In this document: positions 1 to 6,733 of the stretch, one piece after another
How the letters are laid out: each line of letters starts with the position of its first letter
Numbering within the stretch: position 1 is the stretch's first letter
Assembly (NCBI GenBank): GCA_012518325.1
Contig: JAAYSR010000274.1
Coordinates: 1 to 7,855, forward strand
DNA: 7,855 nt
DNA from: Bacillota bacterium
GTDB lineage: Bacteria > Bacillota > Limnochordia > Darwinibacteriales > Darwinibacteriaceae
Direction of reading: 5' to 3'
Notes under the pieces: generated by a model
The model's database searches: none
Seen by the model: the letters and a program-made list of their open reading frames with translations, nothing else
Told to the model about the DNA's origin: nothing
Made by a program: the position numbers and the translations under genes

Positions 1-40
1 CGGGCTGCGGCCCAGGGGGATTCAGCCGACTGCTTGGGTC

Positions 41-1096
41 CTAGGCGAGCCACTTCTCCAAGTTTTCCTTCACAAAGTCATCATCATTCAAGTGAGGATA
101 TGCCTTATACACCCGATCGATTTCCTCAAGCTGGCCGGGGGAGAGTGTTTCTTCTGGATCCAGGCACCAGATGCCCTCCAGCAATCCCTGCCTGCGCAAC
201 ACTTCATGGATTCCAGGGATTACCCCGGCGAAATCATGGAATGGATCGAAAAATGCTGCGTTGCAGTCGGTAATTTCCACACCCAGCTGCAGAAGTTCTG
301 CGGGAATCTGGTCTTGATCCCGAACCTCCTTGATTCTGTCCAGAAGCTCTACTGCCTTCTTGGTCCAGGCGGCCCAGTGTCCTAAAAGGCCTCCAACAAT
401 CCGCTTTTCCACTAATTTGCCGTCAATGTTGAAGCGGAAAGGGGTCAAAAGATCCACCACAATATTGTCATCATTGCCAGTATAGAGAGCGATATCGTCT
501 CTCCGGGGCGAACTGCACACAGCCCGCACTACGTCCTGGCTGAAATAGCGGTTGAAGGGAGCGATCTTGATGGCCTTGACCGCCGGGATGTTCACGAACT
601 CTTTCCAGAAGTCATAGCTGTACACCCGTCCCCCTACCGAAGGCTGCAAATAGAAACCAACCAGGGGGATGACTTCTGCCACCGCCTTGGCCCGCTCCAA
701 CACTTCTGCTTCACTGTACTGATCCAGACCGCCCATACTTAGAAGCCCCAGATCATAGCCGAGGTCGGCCAAAAGCTCGGCTTCCTGAACAGCCTGTTCA
801 GTCGGACCGCAAATGCCTCCGATCTTGATAAACGGCTGGGGTGCCTCTGCACTCGTCATCTCTTCCATGGCAACTCTCAGTACAGGCTCAAACAGGTTGA
901 TGTCTTTATCCCTGATGGCAAACTGGGTGCTGTGCACCGCAACCGCCAAGCCGCCTGCCCCCGCCGCCATGTAATAGCGGACCAGGGCCCTTTGCCTTCT
1001 CTCATCAAACTTCCTGTCTGCATTCAACGCTAAGGGAAGGGCGGGAATGACTGTACCTTCATGCAGCAGTTCATATACTTTAGGATCTAATTTCAT
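41..1096 (-). CDS. Dihydrodipicolinate synthase (DapA/NAL)-family aldolase, divergent long form
   Basis: Class I (Schiff-base) aldolase-fold protein of 351 residues, about 50 longer than typical DapA (around 290-300). Relatives cleave or form a C-C bond, usually with pyruvate as one partner. Expected residues are present: Y149 in VGFYLQP (the family's Y-N-x-P tyrosine position) and Schiff-base lysine K177 in VKAIKIAP. The substrate-carboxylate loop, normally GTTGE or GSTGE, reads V54-H-S-T-Q58 in the AVAVHSTQFAIRD context. The extra length is C-terminal, ending in a LSPGQLEEIDRV...YPHLNDDDFV segment (about 318-345). The ATG is the only usable start because a TAA lies four codons upstream in frame; its GGAGGG site is 12 bases away, rather far, so coupling to the preceding gene (2-base gap) is likely. 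True DapA lysine biosynthesis is improbable given the altered loop and catabolic context. Substrate unknown. Confidence 0.88.
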   Translation of the reverse strand: MKLDPKVYELLHEGTVIPALPLALNADRKFDERRQRALVRYYMAAGAGGLAVAVHSTQFAIRDKDINLFEPVLRVAMEEMTSAEAPQPFIKIGGICGPTEQAVQEAELLADLGYDLGLLSMGGLDQYSEAEVLERAKAVAEVIPLVGFYLQPSVGGRVYSYDFWKEFVNIPAVKAIKIAPFNRYFSQDVVRAVCSSPRRDDIALYTGNDDNIVVDLLTPFRFNIDGKLVEKRIVGGLLGHWAAWTKKAVELLDRIKEVRDQDQIPAELLQLGVEITDCNAAFFDPFHDFAGVIPGIHEVLRRQGLLEGIWCLDPEETLSPGQLEEIDRVYKAYPHLNDDDFVKENLEKWLA

Positions 1097-1098
1097 AG

Positions 1099-2115
1099 CT
1101 AGAACTTACCCTCCGTTTCCTGGAAGCCCGTTGGCTTATTTAGCAGTTCGCCGCCGGCTTCTATCCATTCTACAACCCAGTCCATCATTTGGCCCAGGGT
1201 GACCCTAGGATAGCCAAAGAGCTTGTGGGCTTGACCTGAGTTGTTCAGCAGCGCTGTTGTGCCTTCTTCCCCGACAAACTGAGCAGTTGTGCCGAAACGC
1301 TTGGCGAACTCTTCTGCAGCCCAGCGCACCGAGATGGTCTCCGGTCCCGTTACATTGAGAATCTTCGCCGGAGCTTCGCACAGTTTCAACGCCCGGAGTG
1401 CGTAGACATTGGCATCTCCCTGCCAGATACAGTTTACGGCGCCCATCTTTAGGTCTACCGGCTTGCCTGCTTTCACCAGCTGGGCAATGTCCACAAGCAC
1501 TCCATAGCGCAGGTCTACAGCATAGTTTAGGCGGTAATGCACTACCGGGGTGTTGTGAGCCCTGGAAAAGTAGTCGAACATTCTCTCCCGGCCCAGACAG
1601 GACATGGCATATTCACCAGTGGGGCTTGGCTCTACGTTTTCATCGGCCCCGCCGGAACTAAGGGGCATAAAGGGATAAATGTTGCCGCTGGAATAGGCCA
1701 TAATTCTGGAGTTCATATACTTCCTGGCCACCTGTCCGGCCACCATGGTATTCATAGCCCAGGTCATATGCTCATTGCCCACTGTGCCAAATTTGTAACC
1801 CACCATGTAGATCACATTCTTCACATCAGGAAGCTTGGCCACCTCAGCCGGATCCAAAAGGTCAGCGGCGATGGTTTCGATTCCGTCTGCTTCAAGCTCC
1901 TCACGCAAGGTGCCGGAGGAAAAACGGGAAACCCCGATCACTTTCTTATCCAGGCCGCCCTCGTCAATGGCCCTTTTGGCCAGACGGGCCAGGCTGGGGC
2001 CGACTTTTCCGCCGACGCCTAAAATGATAATGTCTCCGTCGAGACTCCTTAGATCTTCAATCAGTTCCGGAGTAGGTTCACTAAGTTTGGCTTCCAATTC
2101 AGCTGCCGTTCTCAC
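1099..2115 (-). CDS. NAD-dependent epimerase/dehydratase-like (extended SDR) protein with a Lys-to-Cys active-site change
   Basis: Rossmann-fold protein of the extended short-chain dehydrogenase/reductase type, acting on nucleotide-sugar- or sugar-like substrates in known members. Numbering from the upstream ATG at 2130 (343 residues), the NAD motif is G38-V-G-G-K-V-G44 after strand DIIILG. The family's SSG..Y motif is at 147-152. The catalytic tyrosine is Y174 in GEYAMSCLGRER, but the expected lysine four residues later is Cys (C178, codon TGT), while the conserved Glu at Y+8 (E182) confirms the alignment. The preferred start is the GTG at 2115: AGAGGTGAT lies three bases before it, whereas the ATG at 2130 has only a distant GGAAG. 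This gives 338 residues. Gene spacing (2 bases to the aldolase gene) implies a shared pathway. Reaction unknown; dehydratase, epimerase or lactone-forming roles are all possible. Confidence 0.88.
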   Translation of the reverse strand: MRTAAELEAKLSEPTPELIEDLRSLDGDIIILGVGGKVGPSLARLAKRAIDEGGLDKKVIGVSRFSSGTLREELEADGIETIAADLLDPAEVAKLPDVKNVIYMVGYKFGTVGNEHMTWAMNTMVAGQVARKYMNSRIMAYSSGNIYPFMPLSSGGADENVEPSPTGEYAMSCLGRERMFDYFSRAHNTPVVHYRLNYAVDLRYGVLVDIAQLVKAGKPVDLKMGAVNCIWQGDANVYALRALKLCEAPAKILNVTGPETISVRWAAEEFAKRFGTTAQFVGEEGTTALLNNSGQAHKLFGYPRVTLGQMMDWVVEWIEAGGELLNKPTGFQETEGKF

Positions 2116-2118
2116 GCT

Positions 2119-2127
2119 ATCACCTCT
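2119..2127 (-). promoter_or_regulatory. Ribosome binding site that moves the SDR gene start to GTG 2115
   Basis: AGAGGTGAT on the minus strand, an almost full anti-16S complement, sits three bases before the GTG at 2115. It lies inside the longer reading from the ATG at 2130, and so argues for the GTG start. Confidence 0.7.
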
Positions 2128-2135
2128 CATTTATT

Positions 2136-2852
2136 CTAGACTTCCTTGACGCCAAGATAGGCCCGGCGCACTACATCATCTGCTAAGAGCTCCTTGCCTG
2201 ACCCCTCGGCAACAAAGACGCCGTTTTCCAGCACATAGGCCCAGTCTGCAATTTCCAGGGCCATTTTAGCATTCTGCTCAACCAGTACAATCGTCATCCC
2301 CTGTTCCTTGAGGCTTTTTATTAACTCAAAGACCTCCTGGATAATCAGGGGGGCAAGGCCCAAAGAAGGCTCATCCAGCAAAATCAGCTCTGGGTCGCTC
2401 ATCAGGCCCCGGGAAATTGCCAGCATCTGCTGTTCACCGCCGCTGAGGCTGCCGCCTGCCTGATCCTTTCTTTCCTCTAAAATGGGAAACAGTTTGTACA
2501 CCGCTTCTAACCGGCTGGCAAACTGGGACTTATCCTTCAGGGCATAGGCCCCTAAAGTCAAGTTCTCTGCCACACTGATGTTAGGAAATATCCTGCGGCC
2601 TTCGGGGATTTGCACGATCCCGGCCCGGGCCGCTTTGTAAGCCGGAAAAGGCGCTGGCGAATCCTTAAAGCGGATCTGGCCTGAATAGCGCAGGGCGCCT
2701 GAAATCGCATTGATCAGAGTAGTCTTGCCTGCACCGTTGGCGCCGATGACAGTGACGATCTGTCCCTTTTCCACATTCATGCTGATATTGTGCAGCACCT
2801 GATTTCTCCCGTAGGAGACGCAAACATCATGTAAACTAAGATATGCCACCAT
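2136..2852 (-). CDS. livF: HAAT-type ABC transporter ATP-binding protein LivF
   Basis: Second ATPase subunit of the importer. Numbering from the longest possible start (GTG at 2864, 242 residues), the motifs are: Walker A G41-ANGAGKTT-49; LivF-typical Q-loop stretch VQIPEGRRIFP (84-94); signature LSGGE (140-144); Walker B LILLDEP (160-166, E165); D-loop LGLAP (168-172). The switch position is Q197 in LVEQNA, the known LivF variant of the usual histidine. I prefer the ATG at 2852 (238 residues, beginning MVAYLSLHDV), which has GAGGGG four bases upstream and fits usual LivF N-termini. The GTG at 2864 overlaps the livG stop by one base and has AGGA five bases upstream, so it remains possible. 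The stop lies a few bases before the next gene. Protein ends YLGVKEV. Confidence 0.94.
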   Translation of the reverse strand: MVAYLSLHDVCVSYGRNQVLHNISMNVEKGQIVTVIGANGAGKTTLINAISGALRYSGQIRFKDSPAPFPAYKAARAGIVQIPEGRRIFPNISVAENLTLGAYALKDKSQFASRLEAVYKLFPILEERKDQAGGSLSGGEQQMLAISRGLMSDPELILLDEPSLGLAPLIIQEVFELIKSLKEQGMTIVLVEQNAKMALEIADWAYVLENGVFVAEGSGKELLADDVVRRAYLGVKEV

Positions 2853-2863
2853 TCCACCCCTCA

Positions 2864-3637
2864 CTAAGATCCTAGATAAGCCTTCAAGACTTCGGGATCT
2901 TGCTGAACGCTCTCAGGATCACCGTTTGCAATTACCGCCCCAAAGTTCATGACCCACAGTTCCTCACAGATGCTCATCACCATGTCCATATGGTGTTCAA
3001 TCAACAGAATCGTGATGTCGAGCTCTTTGTGAATGTGCCTGATGATCTCCATCAGTTCCTGAACTTCTGTAGGGTTGAGCCCTGCAGCCGGTTCATCCAA
3101 AAGAAGCAGCTCCGGTTTGGAGGCTAAGGCCCTTGCTATTTCCAGCTTGCGCTGCAAGCCGTAGGCCAGGTTTTCCGGCCAGACCTTTTCATAGCCGGAC
3201 AGGCCCACCAAATCCAGGTAATACTCTACTTCTGAGGCAACCTCACGCTCGAGTTTCCACACCTTCGGCAAGCCCAGGATGGCTTCCAGAAAAGAGTATT
3301 CGCTGCGGCAGGAAGCCGCCATCTTAACGTTGTCGTAGACATTCAGCCCTTCAAAAAGCCTGATGTTTTGGAAAGTGCGGGAAATACCTAAATGAGTAAT
3401 TTCATCGGGGGACTTGCCGGTGATTGCCTGATCCTTAAAGCGGATTTCCCCTTCCACAGGCGTATAGACCCCGCTGATCAGGTTGAACATCGTAGTTTTG
3501 CCTGCGCCGTTCGGTCCGATGATCCCCGCCAGCCGGCCGCGCCTGAGCCTGATATTGGCCCCGTTGACGGCAACTACCCCGCCAAAGCGCATCGTAACAT
3601 TATCCACATGAAGTATGGTACCTTGTTCGTTTTTCAT
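2864..3637 (-). CDS. livG: HAAT-type ABC transporter ATP-binding protein LivG
   Basis: Cytoplasmic ATPase subunit of 257 residues that, with LivF, powers the LivH/LivM channel. Visible motifs in order: Walker A G41-PNGAGKTT-49; Q-loop region with the LivG-diagnostic RTFQNIRLF (87-95, Q90); the LivG-type signature LAYGLQRKLEIARAL (157-171) in place of the common LSGGQ; Walker B LLLLDEP (177-183, catalytic E182); D-loop AGLNP (185-189); and switch histidine H215 in LLIEHHMD. All catalytic residues are intact. A G-rich ribosome site (GGGG, six bases upstream) overlaps the livM stop region. The gene ends with TAG, whose last base can be shared with a GTG start of livF. Residues from about 190 on match the LivG C-terminal extension ending in a ...LKAYLGS tail, as is usual in this family. 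Confidence 0.96.
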   Translation of the reverse strand: MKNEQGTILHVDNVTMRFGGVVAVNGANIRLRRGRLAGIIGPNGAGKTTMFNLISGVYTPVEGEIRFKDQAITGKSPDEITHLGISRTFQNIRLFEGLNVYDNVKMAASCRSEYSFLEAILGLPKVWKLEREVASEVEYYLDLVGLSGYEKVWPENLAYGLQRKLEIARALASKPELLLLDEPAAGLNPTEVQELMEIIRHIHKELDITILLIEHHMDMVMSICEELWVMNFGAVIANGDPESVQQDPEVLKAYLGS

Positions 3638-3639
3638 AC

Positions 3640-4521
3640 TTAACCCCGCCCCCTAGCTGCTGAGCGCTGACCGCGATTTCTGAACCAGTCCATCATCTGC
3701 CGCCCAGAAATCTCCCAGCGGCCGAAAAGTCCCGTAGGCCTAAAGATCATGGTCACAATAATGATGAACGTATAGATCACCATGCGCCATTCCGCACCAA
3801 AGTGCAAAACTTCCGGCAGCAGGGTGAGGGCGAGCCCCGCGGTGACTGCTCCTGTCAGGCTGTTAATCCCTCCGAAGAAGACAATGACGATCAGGCTGAT
3901 GGAGCGGTTCCAGTCAAAGAGGTTGGGCTCGATGTAGTAAGTGGCAAAGGCCAGAAGCGAGCCGGCGACGGAACCGAAGACGGCGCTCAGGAGAAAGACG
4001 CTCAGTTTATGCTTAAATACGTTAATGCCCATCACTTGTGCGGCAAGCTCGTCATTACGGATAGCCAGCGAGTTGCGCCCAAGCTTGGTTACCTTAAAGT
4101 TTCTGGTGATCACCAGCCCAACCAGGAAAATGACAGCGACCAGCGGCAGGGTGACCGATGCCGGAATGCCGAAGACCCCCATGGAACCGCCTGTAAAGGA
4201 GGAGAAATAGATAAGGACATTCTTGATAACTTCTGAGAATCCATAGGTGGCCAGGGCAAAATAGTCATTCTTCAGTTTCAGGGTAACTGTCCCTATCACA
4301 AGCCCAACGAGAAGTGAAATCACGATCCCTATCAGCAGACCGATGCCAAAGGGCAGGCCAAATTTCGTATAGCCCAGGGCGGCGGCATAAGCTCCAATGG
4401 CCATAAAGCCTACCTGGCCAAAGGAAAGCAGTCCGGTCAGGCCCATCAGCAAGAACATGCCTAAAACCGCAATCAGGTTAATTCCAGTAAATATTAGAAC
4501 GCTTGTCAAATAGGAACTCAT
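3640..4521 (-). CDS. livM: HAAT-type ABC transporter permease LivM
   Basis: Second membrane subunit of the importer, 293 residues, normal to slightly short for LivM. The diagnostic LivM motif GLLSFGQVGFMAIGAY is at 30-45, directly after the first membrane segment (about 8-28). Further hydrophobic spans follow to about residue 270. A conserved cytoplasmic stretch (LGRNSLAIRNDELAAQVMGI, about 147-166) is the expected coupling region contacting LivG/LivF. The family's IFRPTGLFGRW closing motif sits near the end and is followed by a short basic tail (NRGQRSAARGRG). GGAGGA lies five bases before the ATG, a strong ribosome site. The stop is only two bases before the livG start, so translation of the two is probably coupled. 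It has no periplasmic or extra domain fusion. Confidence 0.94.
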   Translation of the reverse strand: MSSYLTSVLIFTGINLIAVLGMFLLMGLTGLLSFGQVGFMAIGAYAAALGYTKFGLPFGIGLLIGIVISLLVGLVIGTVTLKLKNDYFALATYGFSEVIKNVLIYFSSFTGGSMGVFGIPASVTLPLVAVIFLVGLVITRNFKVTKLGRNSLAIRNDELAAQVMGINVFKHKLSVFLLSAVFGSVAGSLLAFATYYIEPNLFDWNRSISLIVIVFFGGINSLTGAVTAGLALTLLPEVLHFGAEWRMVIYTFIIIVTMIFRPTGLFGRWEISGRQMMDWFRNRGQRSAARGRG

Positions 4522-4526
4522 GAAAT

Positions 4527-4532
4527 TCCTCC
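4527..4532 (-). promoter_or_regulatory. livM: Ribosome binding site of livM
   Basis: GGAGGA on the minus strand, five bases before the livM ATG at 4521, within the 17-base livH-livM gap. Confidence 0.8.
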
Positions 4533-4538
4533 ATAACC

Positions 4539-5441
4539 TTACAGTTTTTGAGTTGTGGTGCCGCTGCTAAGCCCAAGCAATCCAGCAACGCCTTCCGGTT
4601 TGAACAGCAGGAACAGAATCATCACAGCGAAAGAGACCATTGGTGTCACAGCCCCGCCAATGTAAGCTGTAATCATAGTCTCTAACAGACCCAGCATAAA
4701 GGAGGCGATCACTGCGCCGCCCAAGCTTCCGAGTCCCCCGATTACTGTCGCAATAAAGGCTTTCATGACCAGTCCTCCGAGCTGAGGATAGACATTCAGG
4801 CTCATGCCCAAGAACAAACCGGATATTCCCGCCAGGGCCCCTGAGATGAAAAAGGTGACCGAGACAACCAGATCAATGTTGATGCCCAACAGATTGGGGG
4901 TAAACAGGTCAGTAGAGGCTGCCCGAATAGCAATTCCTATAGTTGTGCGATACAGTACATAAAGCAGAATTGCCAAGGCAATAACGCTTGCCCCTAACAT
5001 GGCCAGGTTCACGACGGGAATCGTCAGGCCGGCAACACGCCAGGCGCTGGTCTTCAGCAAAGGCTTGTAGATGAAGAAGCGGCCGCCGAGCAAGGCTGTC
5101 ATCAAATACTGAAGGAACATGGAAATTGCAATGGATACAACAAATAGATAAATCAGAGGACCTTCTTTATCCCGAATGGGCTTGAAACCTATTTTCTCAA
5201 TAATAACGGCCAAAGTTCCTCCGCCTAGGATGCAAACCAGCAGCGTAGGCAGGAGCCCCACATTAAAGTTGTTGGAAAACCACAGTCCAAGGTAGGCGCT
5301 GAGCATGATTACGCTGCCGTGGCTGAAGTTGGAGAACTTCAAAATACTGAACACCAAGGCAAACCCTACCGCGATCAAGGCATATACTGAACCTAACGAG
5401 AGGCCATTAATTATCTGTTGAAGTAACAAACATTTCACCAT
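4539..5441 (-). CDS. livH: HAAT-type ABC transporter permease LivH
   Basis: Inner-membrane permease of a branched-chain-amino-acid-type importer, pairing with LivM to form the channel. The 300-residue product is of normal length, with about eight hydrophobic segments (roughly 13-34, 41-60, 63-85, 96-118, 140-165, 187-213, 227-252 and 262-284). Family hallmarks are NGLSLGSVYALIAVG near the N-terminus (12-26), NFSHG (38-42), and the cytoplasmic IRAAS...LLGIN segment (about 170-187), which corresponds to the ATPase-coupling loop. The C-terminus carries the KPEGVAGLLG variant of the family's RPxGLxG ending. The start is uncertain. The ATG at 5441 has only a weak GAGA upstream, whereas an in-frame TTG at 5429 has GGTGA five bases before it and would begin MLLQQIINGL, which fits LivH family N-termini well. 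The stop lies 17 bases before livM. Confidence 0.94.
   Translation of the reverse strand: MVKCLLLQQIINGLSLGSVYALIAVGFALVFSILKFSNFSHGSVIMLSAYLGLWFSNNFNVGLLPTLLVCILGGGTLAVIIEKIGFKPIRDKEGPLIYLFVVSIAISMFLQYLMTALLGGRFFIYKPLLKTSAWRVAGLTIPVVNLAMLGASVIALAILLYVLYRTTIGIAIRAASTDLFTPNLLGINIDLVVSVTFFISGALAGISGLFLGMSLNVYPQLGGLVMKAFIATVIGGLGSLGGAVIASFMLGLLETMITAYIGGAVTPMVSFAVMILFLLFKPEGVAGLLGLSSGTTTQKL
5435..5439 (-). promoter_or_regulatory. livH: GGTGA ribosome-site candidate for an alternative TTG start of livH
   Basis: GGTGA on the minus strand lies five bases before an in-frame TTG at 5429. The ATG at 5441 lies just upstream of this site and has only a weak purine match. The TTG start would remove four residues. 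Confidence 0.4.
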
Positions 5442-5458
5442 CCATTCTCACGGTCAAA

Positions 5459-5503
5459 GGTGACCCGACTCCGCAGAAGTGCGGAGTCGGGATTTCTTTC
5501 ACC
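5459..5503 (-). promoter_or_regulatory. Strong intercistronic stem-loop between the binding-protein and livH genes
   Basis: A perfect 12-bp inverted repeat (5464-5475 with 5480-5491, arm CCCGACTCCGCA) encloses a four-base loop. A further five pairs (5459-5463 with 5499-5503, GGTGA/TCACC) extend it across a seven-base bulge. It begins about 20 bases after the binding-protein stop and ends about 18 bases before the livH ATG. On the minus-strand transcript it is followed by UUUGACC, not a U-run, so it is not a canonical terminator. The likely role is protecting the upstream message from 3' decay, or partial termination, giving more binding protein than permease. Structure is seen; function is inferred. 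Confidence 0.75.
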
Positions 5504-5522
5504 AGTTTAACTCAACGCAGTT

Positions 5523-6665
5523 TTACTGTCTGACCGGCTCGTACAGGCCAACAGTGATGTACTCGCCGTCTTCGATCTTGATGACAGTTGGGATAAACCC
5601 GTCTGTTCTGTGGGTGACTGGATCGATAGTGTAGTTGAAGATCAAGCCTTGTACATTTTCAGTTTTTTCCAGCTCGTCGCGGATAGCCTTCGGATCAGCA
5701 GAGTTTGCTCTGCGGATAGCTTCCAGGGCAATTACGGTGTTGTCATGGCCGAAGAAGGCGTTAACGGTAGGATCTGTGCCGTATTTCTCGACATAGGCTT
5801 CGGTGAATTCCTTAACAGCTGGCAGATCGAATGCTACGTTGTTTACAAAGTAGACGTTGTTTGCAGCATCGCCGATGAGTTCTACCATCGGAGGTGTAAA
5901 GGAGTTTGGTCCAAGGATTACTACATCTATACCCATTTCACGTGCTTGCCTGGTAATTTGGGAAGCTTCCTGCAGATACTCGGGAACCAGGATGGCATCT
6001 GGATTTCTGCGCTGAATGTTGCTGAGCTGTGAACGGAAATCTGTATCTCCCCAGTTAAATGCTTCTCTTGCTACAATCTTGGCACCGTGTGCTTCAGCAT
6101 ATTTCACGAAAGCTTCGGCAATTTCATCGGCCCAGGCATTACCCTTGTTGTTGATTACAGCAAGGTTAGCGGCGCCCAGTTCGTAGATTGCGTAAGAAGC
6201 TGCTGCCTCGCCGTAATCCACACAGGTGAGCTGGGATGCGAACATATACGGCCAGGGCTCGGTAGGTGTCTTGGATGTAGTCCGTGCGTCACTTGCTTCG
6301 CCAACGATGGGAACTTTCAGTTGATCTGCAATTGGAGCCAATGCCAGGTTGAGGTTGGAAACCGGTGCGCCAATGACTACACTGACTTTGTCTTGGTTTG
6401 CCAGTCTTTGGTAGGCGTTGATTCCCTCTTGTACATCCAACTTGAAGTCATAGACTTTCAGCTCAATGGGGCGGCCCAAAAGTCCGCCGGCCTCATTGTA
6501 CTTTTCTACGGCCATCTCAACGCCGCGGGCCTGGGACTGACCCCAGAGGGCGGTTGAAGCGCTAAGGTCAACGATAACGCCGATTTTAATTGGTTCTGCT
6601 GCAAAGACCGGCAGGCTGCCGAGCAGAAAAACGACTAGAAATACTGCTAATAGAGATTTTTTCAT
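5523..6665 (-). CDS. livK: HAAT-family (LivJ/LivK-like) ABC transporter substrate-binding protein
   Basis: Extracytoplasmic binding protein of 380 residues that captures the ligand for the adjacent LivHMGF importer. The chosen ATG at 6665 gives a classical signal peptide: MKKS, a hydrophobic core (about 5-18), then a likely cleavage after A22 in the PVFA/AEP context. The mature protein opens with the family's typical KIGVIVDLS (27-35), followed by the GRGVEMAVEKYNEAGG-like helix (here 47-61, starting RGVEMA) and a two-lobed Peripla_BP_6 fold. AAGGAG lies nine bases before this ATG; a longer GTG reading from 6704 would add 13 polar residues before the signal and is rejected. There is no lipobox cysteine. 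The ligand-contact segments (G99-A-P-V-S103-N and E123-A-S-D126-A-R) differ from the Ser/Ala-Thr pattern I recall for LivJ, so the symbol denotes family only and the ligand is unknown. The stop is followed by a strong stem-loop before livH. Confidence 0.92.
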   Translation of the reverse strand: MKKSLLAVFLVVFLLGSLPVFAAEPIKIGVIVDLSASTALWGQSQARGVEMAVEKYNEAGGLLGRPIELKVYDFKLDVQEGINAYQRLANQDKVSVVIGAPVSNLNLALAPIADQLKVPIVGEASDARTTSKTPTEPWPYMFASQLTCVDYGEAAASYAIYELGAANLAVINNKGNAWADEIAEAFVKYAEAHGAKIVAREAFNWGDTDFRSQLSNIQRRNPDAILVPEYLQEASQITRQAREMGIDVVILGPNSFTPPMVELIGDAANNVYFVNNVAFDLPAVKEFTEAYVEKYGTDPTVNAFFGHDNTVIALEAIRRANSADPKAIRDELEKTENVQGLIFNYTIDPVTHRTDGFIPTVIKIEDGEYITVGLYEPVRQ

Positions 6666-6733
6666 TTCTGTACACTCCTTCTTTTGATGATGCATGACGG
6701 ACACAACGACAAAATACTCAGTAAGTCTATCAC
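6662..6733 (-). CDS. Possible 23-codon leader ORF overlapping the binding-protein start
   Basis: A GTG at 6733 opens a short reading frame (MIDLLSILSLCPSC..., ending SVQK) whose TGA stop overlaps the binding-protein ATG as ATGA. AGAGGGG is seven bases upstream of the GTG. Eight of 23 residues are Leu or Ile, which would fit a leader peptide in front of a branched-chain-type transporter. No attenuator hairpin pair is evident around it, and a frame this short can arise by chance. Weak call, recorded because of the well-placed ribosome site and the exact stop/start overlap. Confidence 0.2.
   Translation of the reverse strand: MIDLLSILSLCPSCIIKRRSVQK
6675..6680 (-). promoter_or_regulatory. Ribosome binding site that decides the binding-protein start
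   Basis: AAGGAG on the minus strand, nine bases before the ATG at 6665. It supports the start that places the signal peptide at the N-terminus instead of the longer GTG reading from 6704. Confidence 0.8.

Noticed and set aside
2..13. GGGC-TGCG-GCCC small inverted repeat just after the aldolase stop
   Set aside because: Only four base pairs, without a U-run visible on the minus transcript, and cut off by the window edge; not enough to call a terminator.
1537..2022. Long plus-strand open frame (161 codons) opposite the SDR gene, and similar ones opposite other genes
   Set aside because: Low-complexity antisense translations with no recognisable domain or ribosome site; the opposite strand holds clear family members.
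2268..2285. LivF switch-loop His replaced by Gln (LVEQNA)
   Set aside because: This is the ordinary LivF family sequence and not an inactivating change.
3120..3170. LivG signature LAYGLQ instead of LSGGQ
   Set aside because: LivG proteins typically carry a PYGxQ/AYGxQ-type signature, so it is not unusual.
5464..5499. Hairpin followed by ATTTCTTTC read as a plus-strand intrinsic terminator
   Set aside because: No plus-strand gene ends here. The neighbouring plus-strand frames are shadows of the liv genes, and the T-stretch is interrupted.
6666..6704. N-terminal extension of the binding protein from GTG 6704
   Set aside because: It puts 13 polar residues before the signal peptide, and AAGGAG points to the ATG at 6665.
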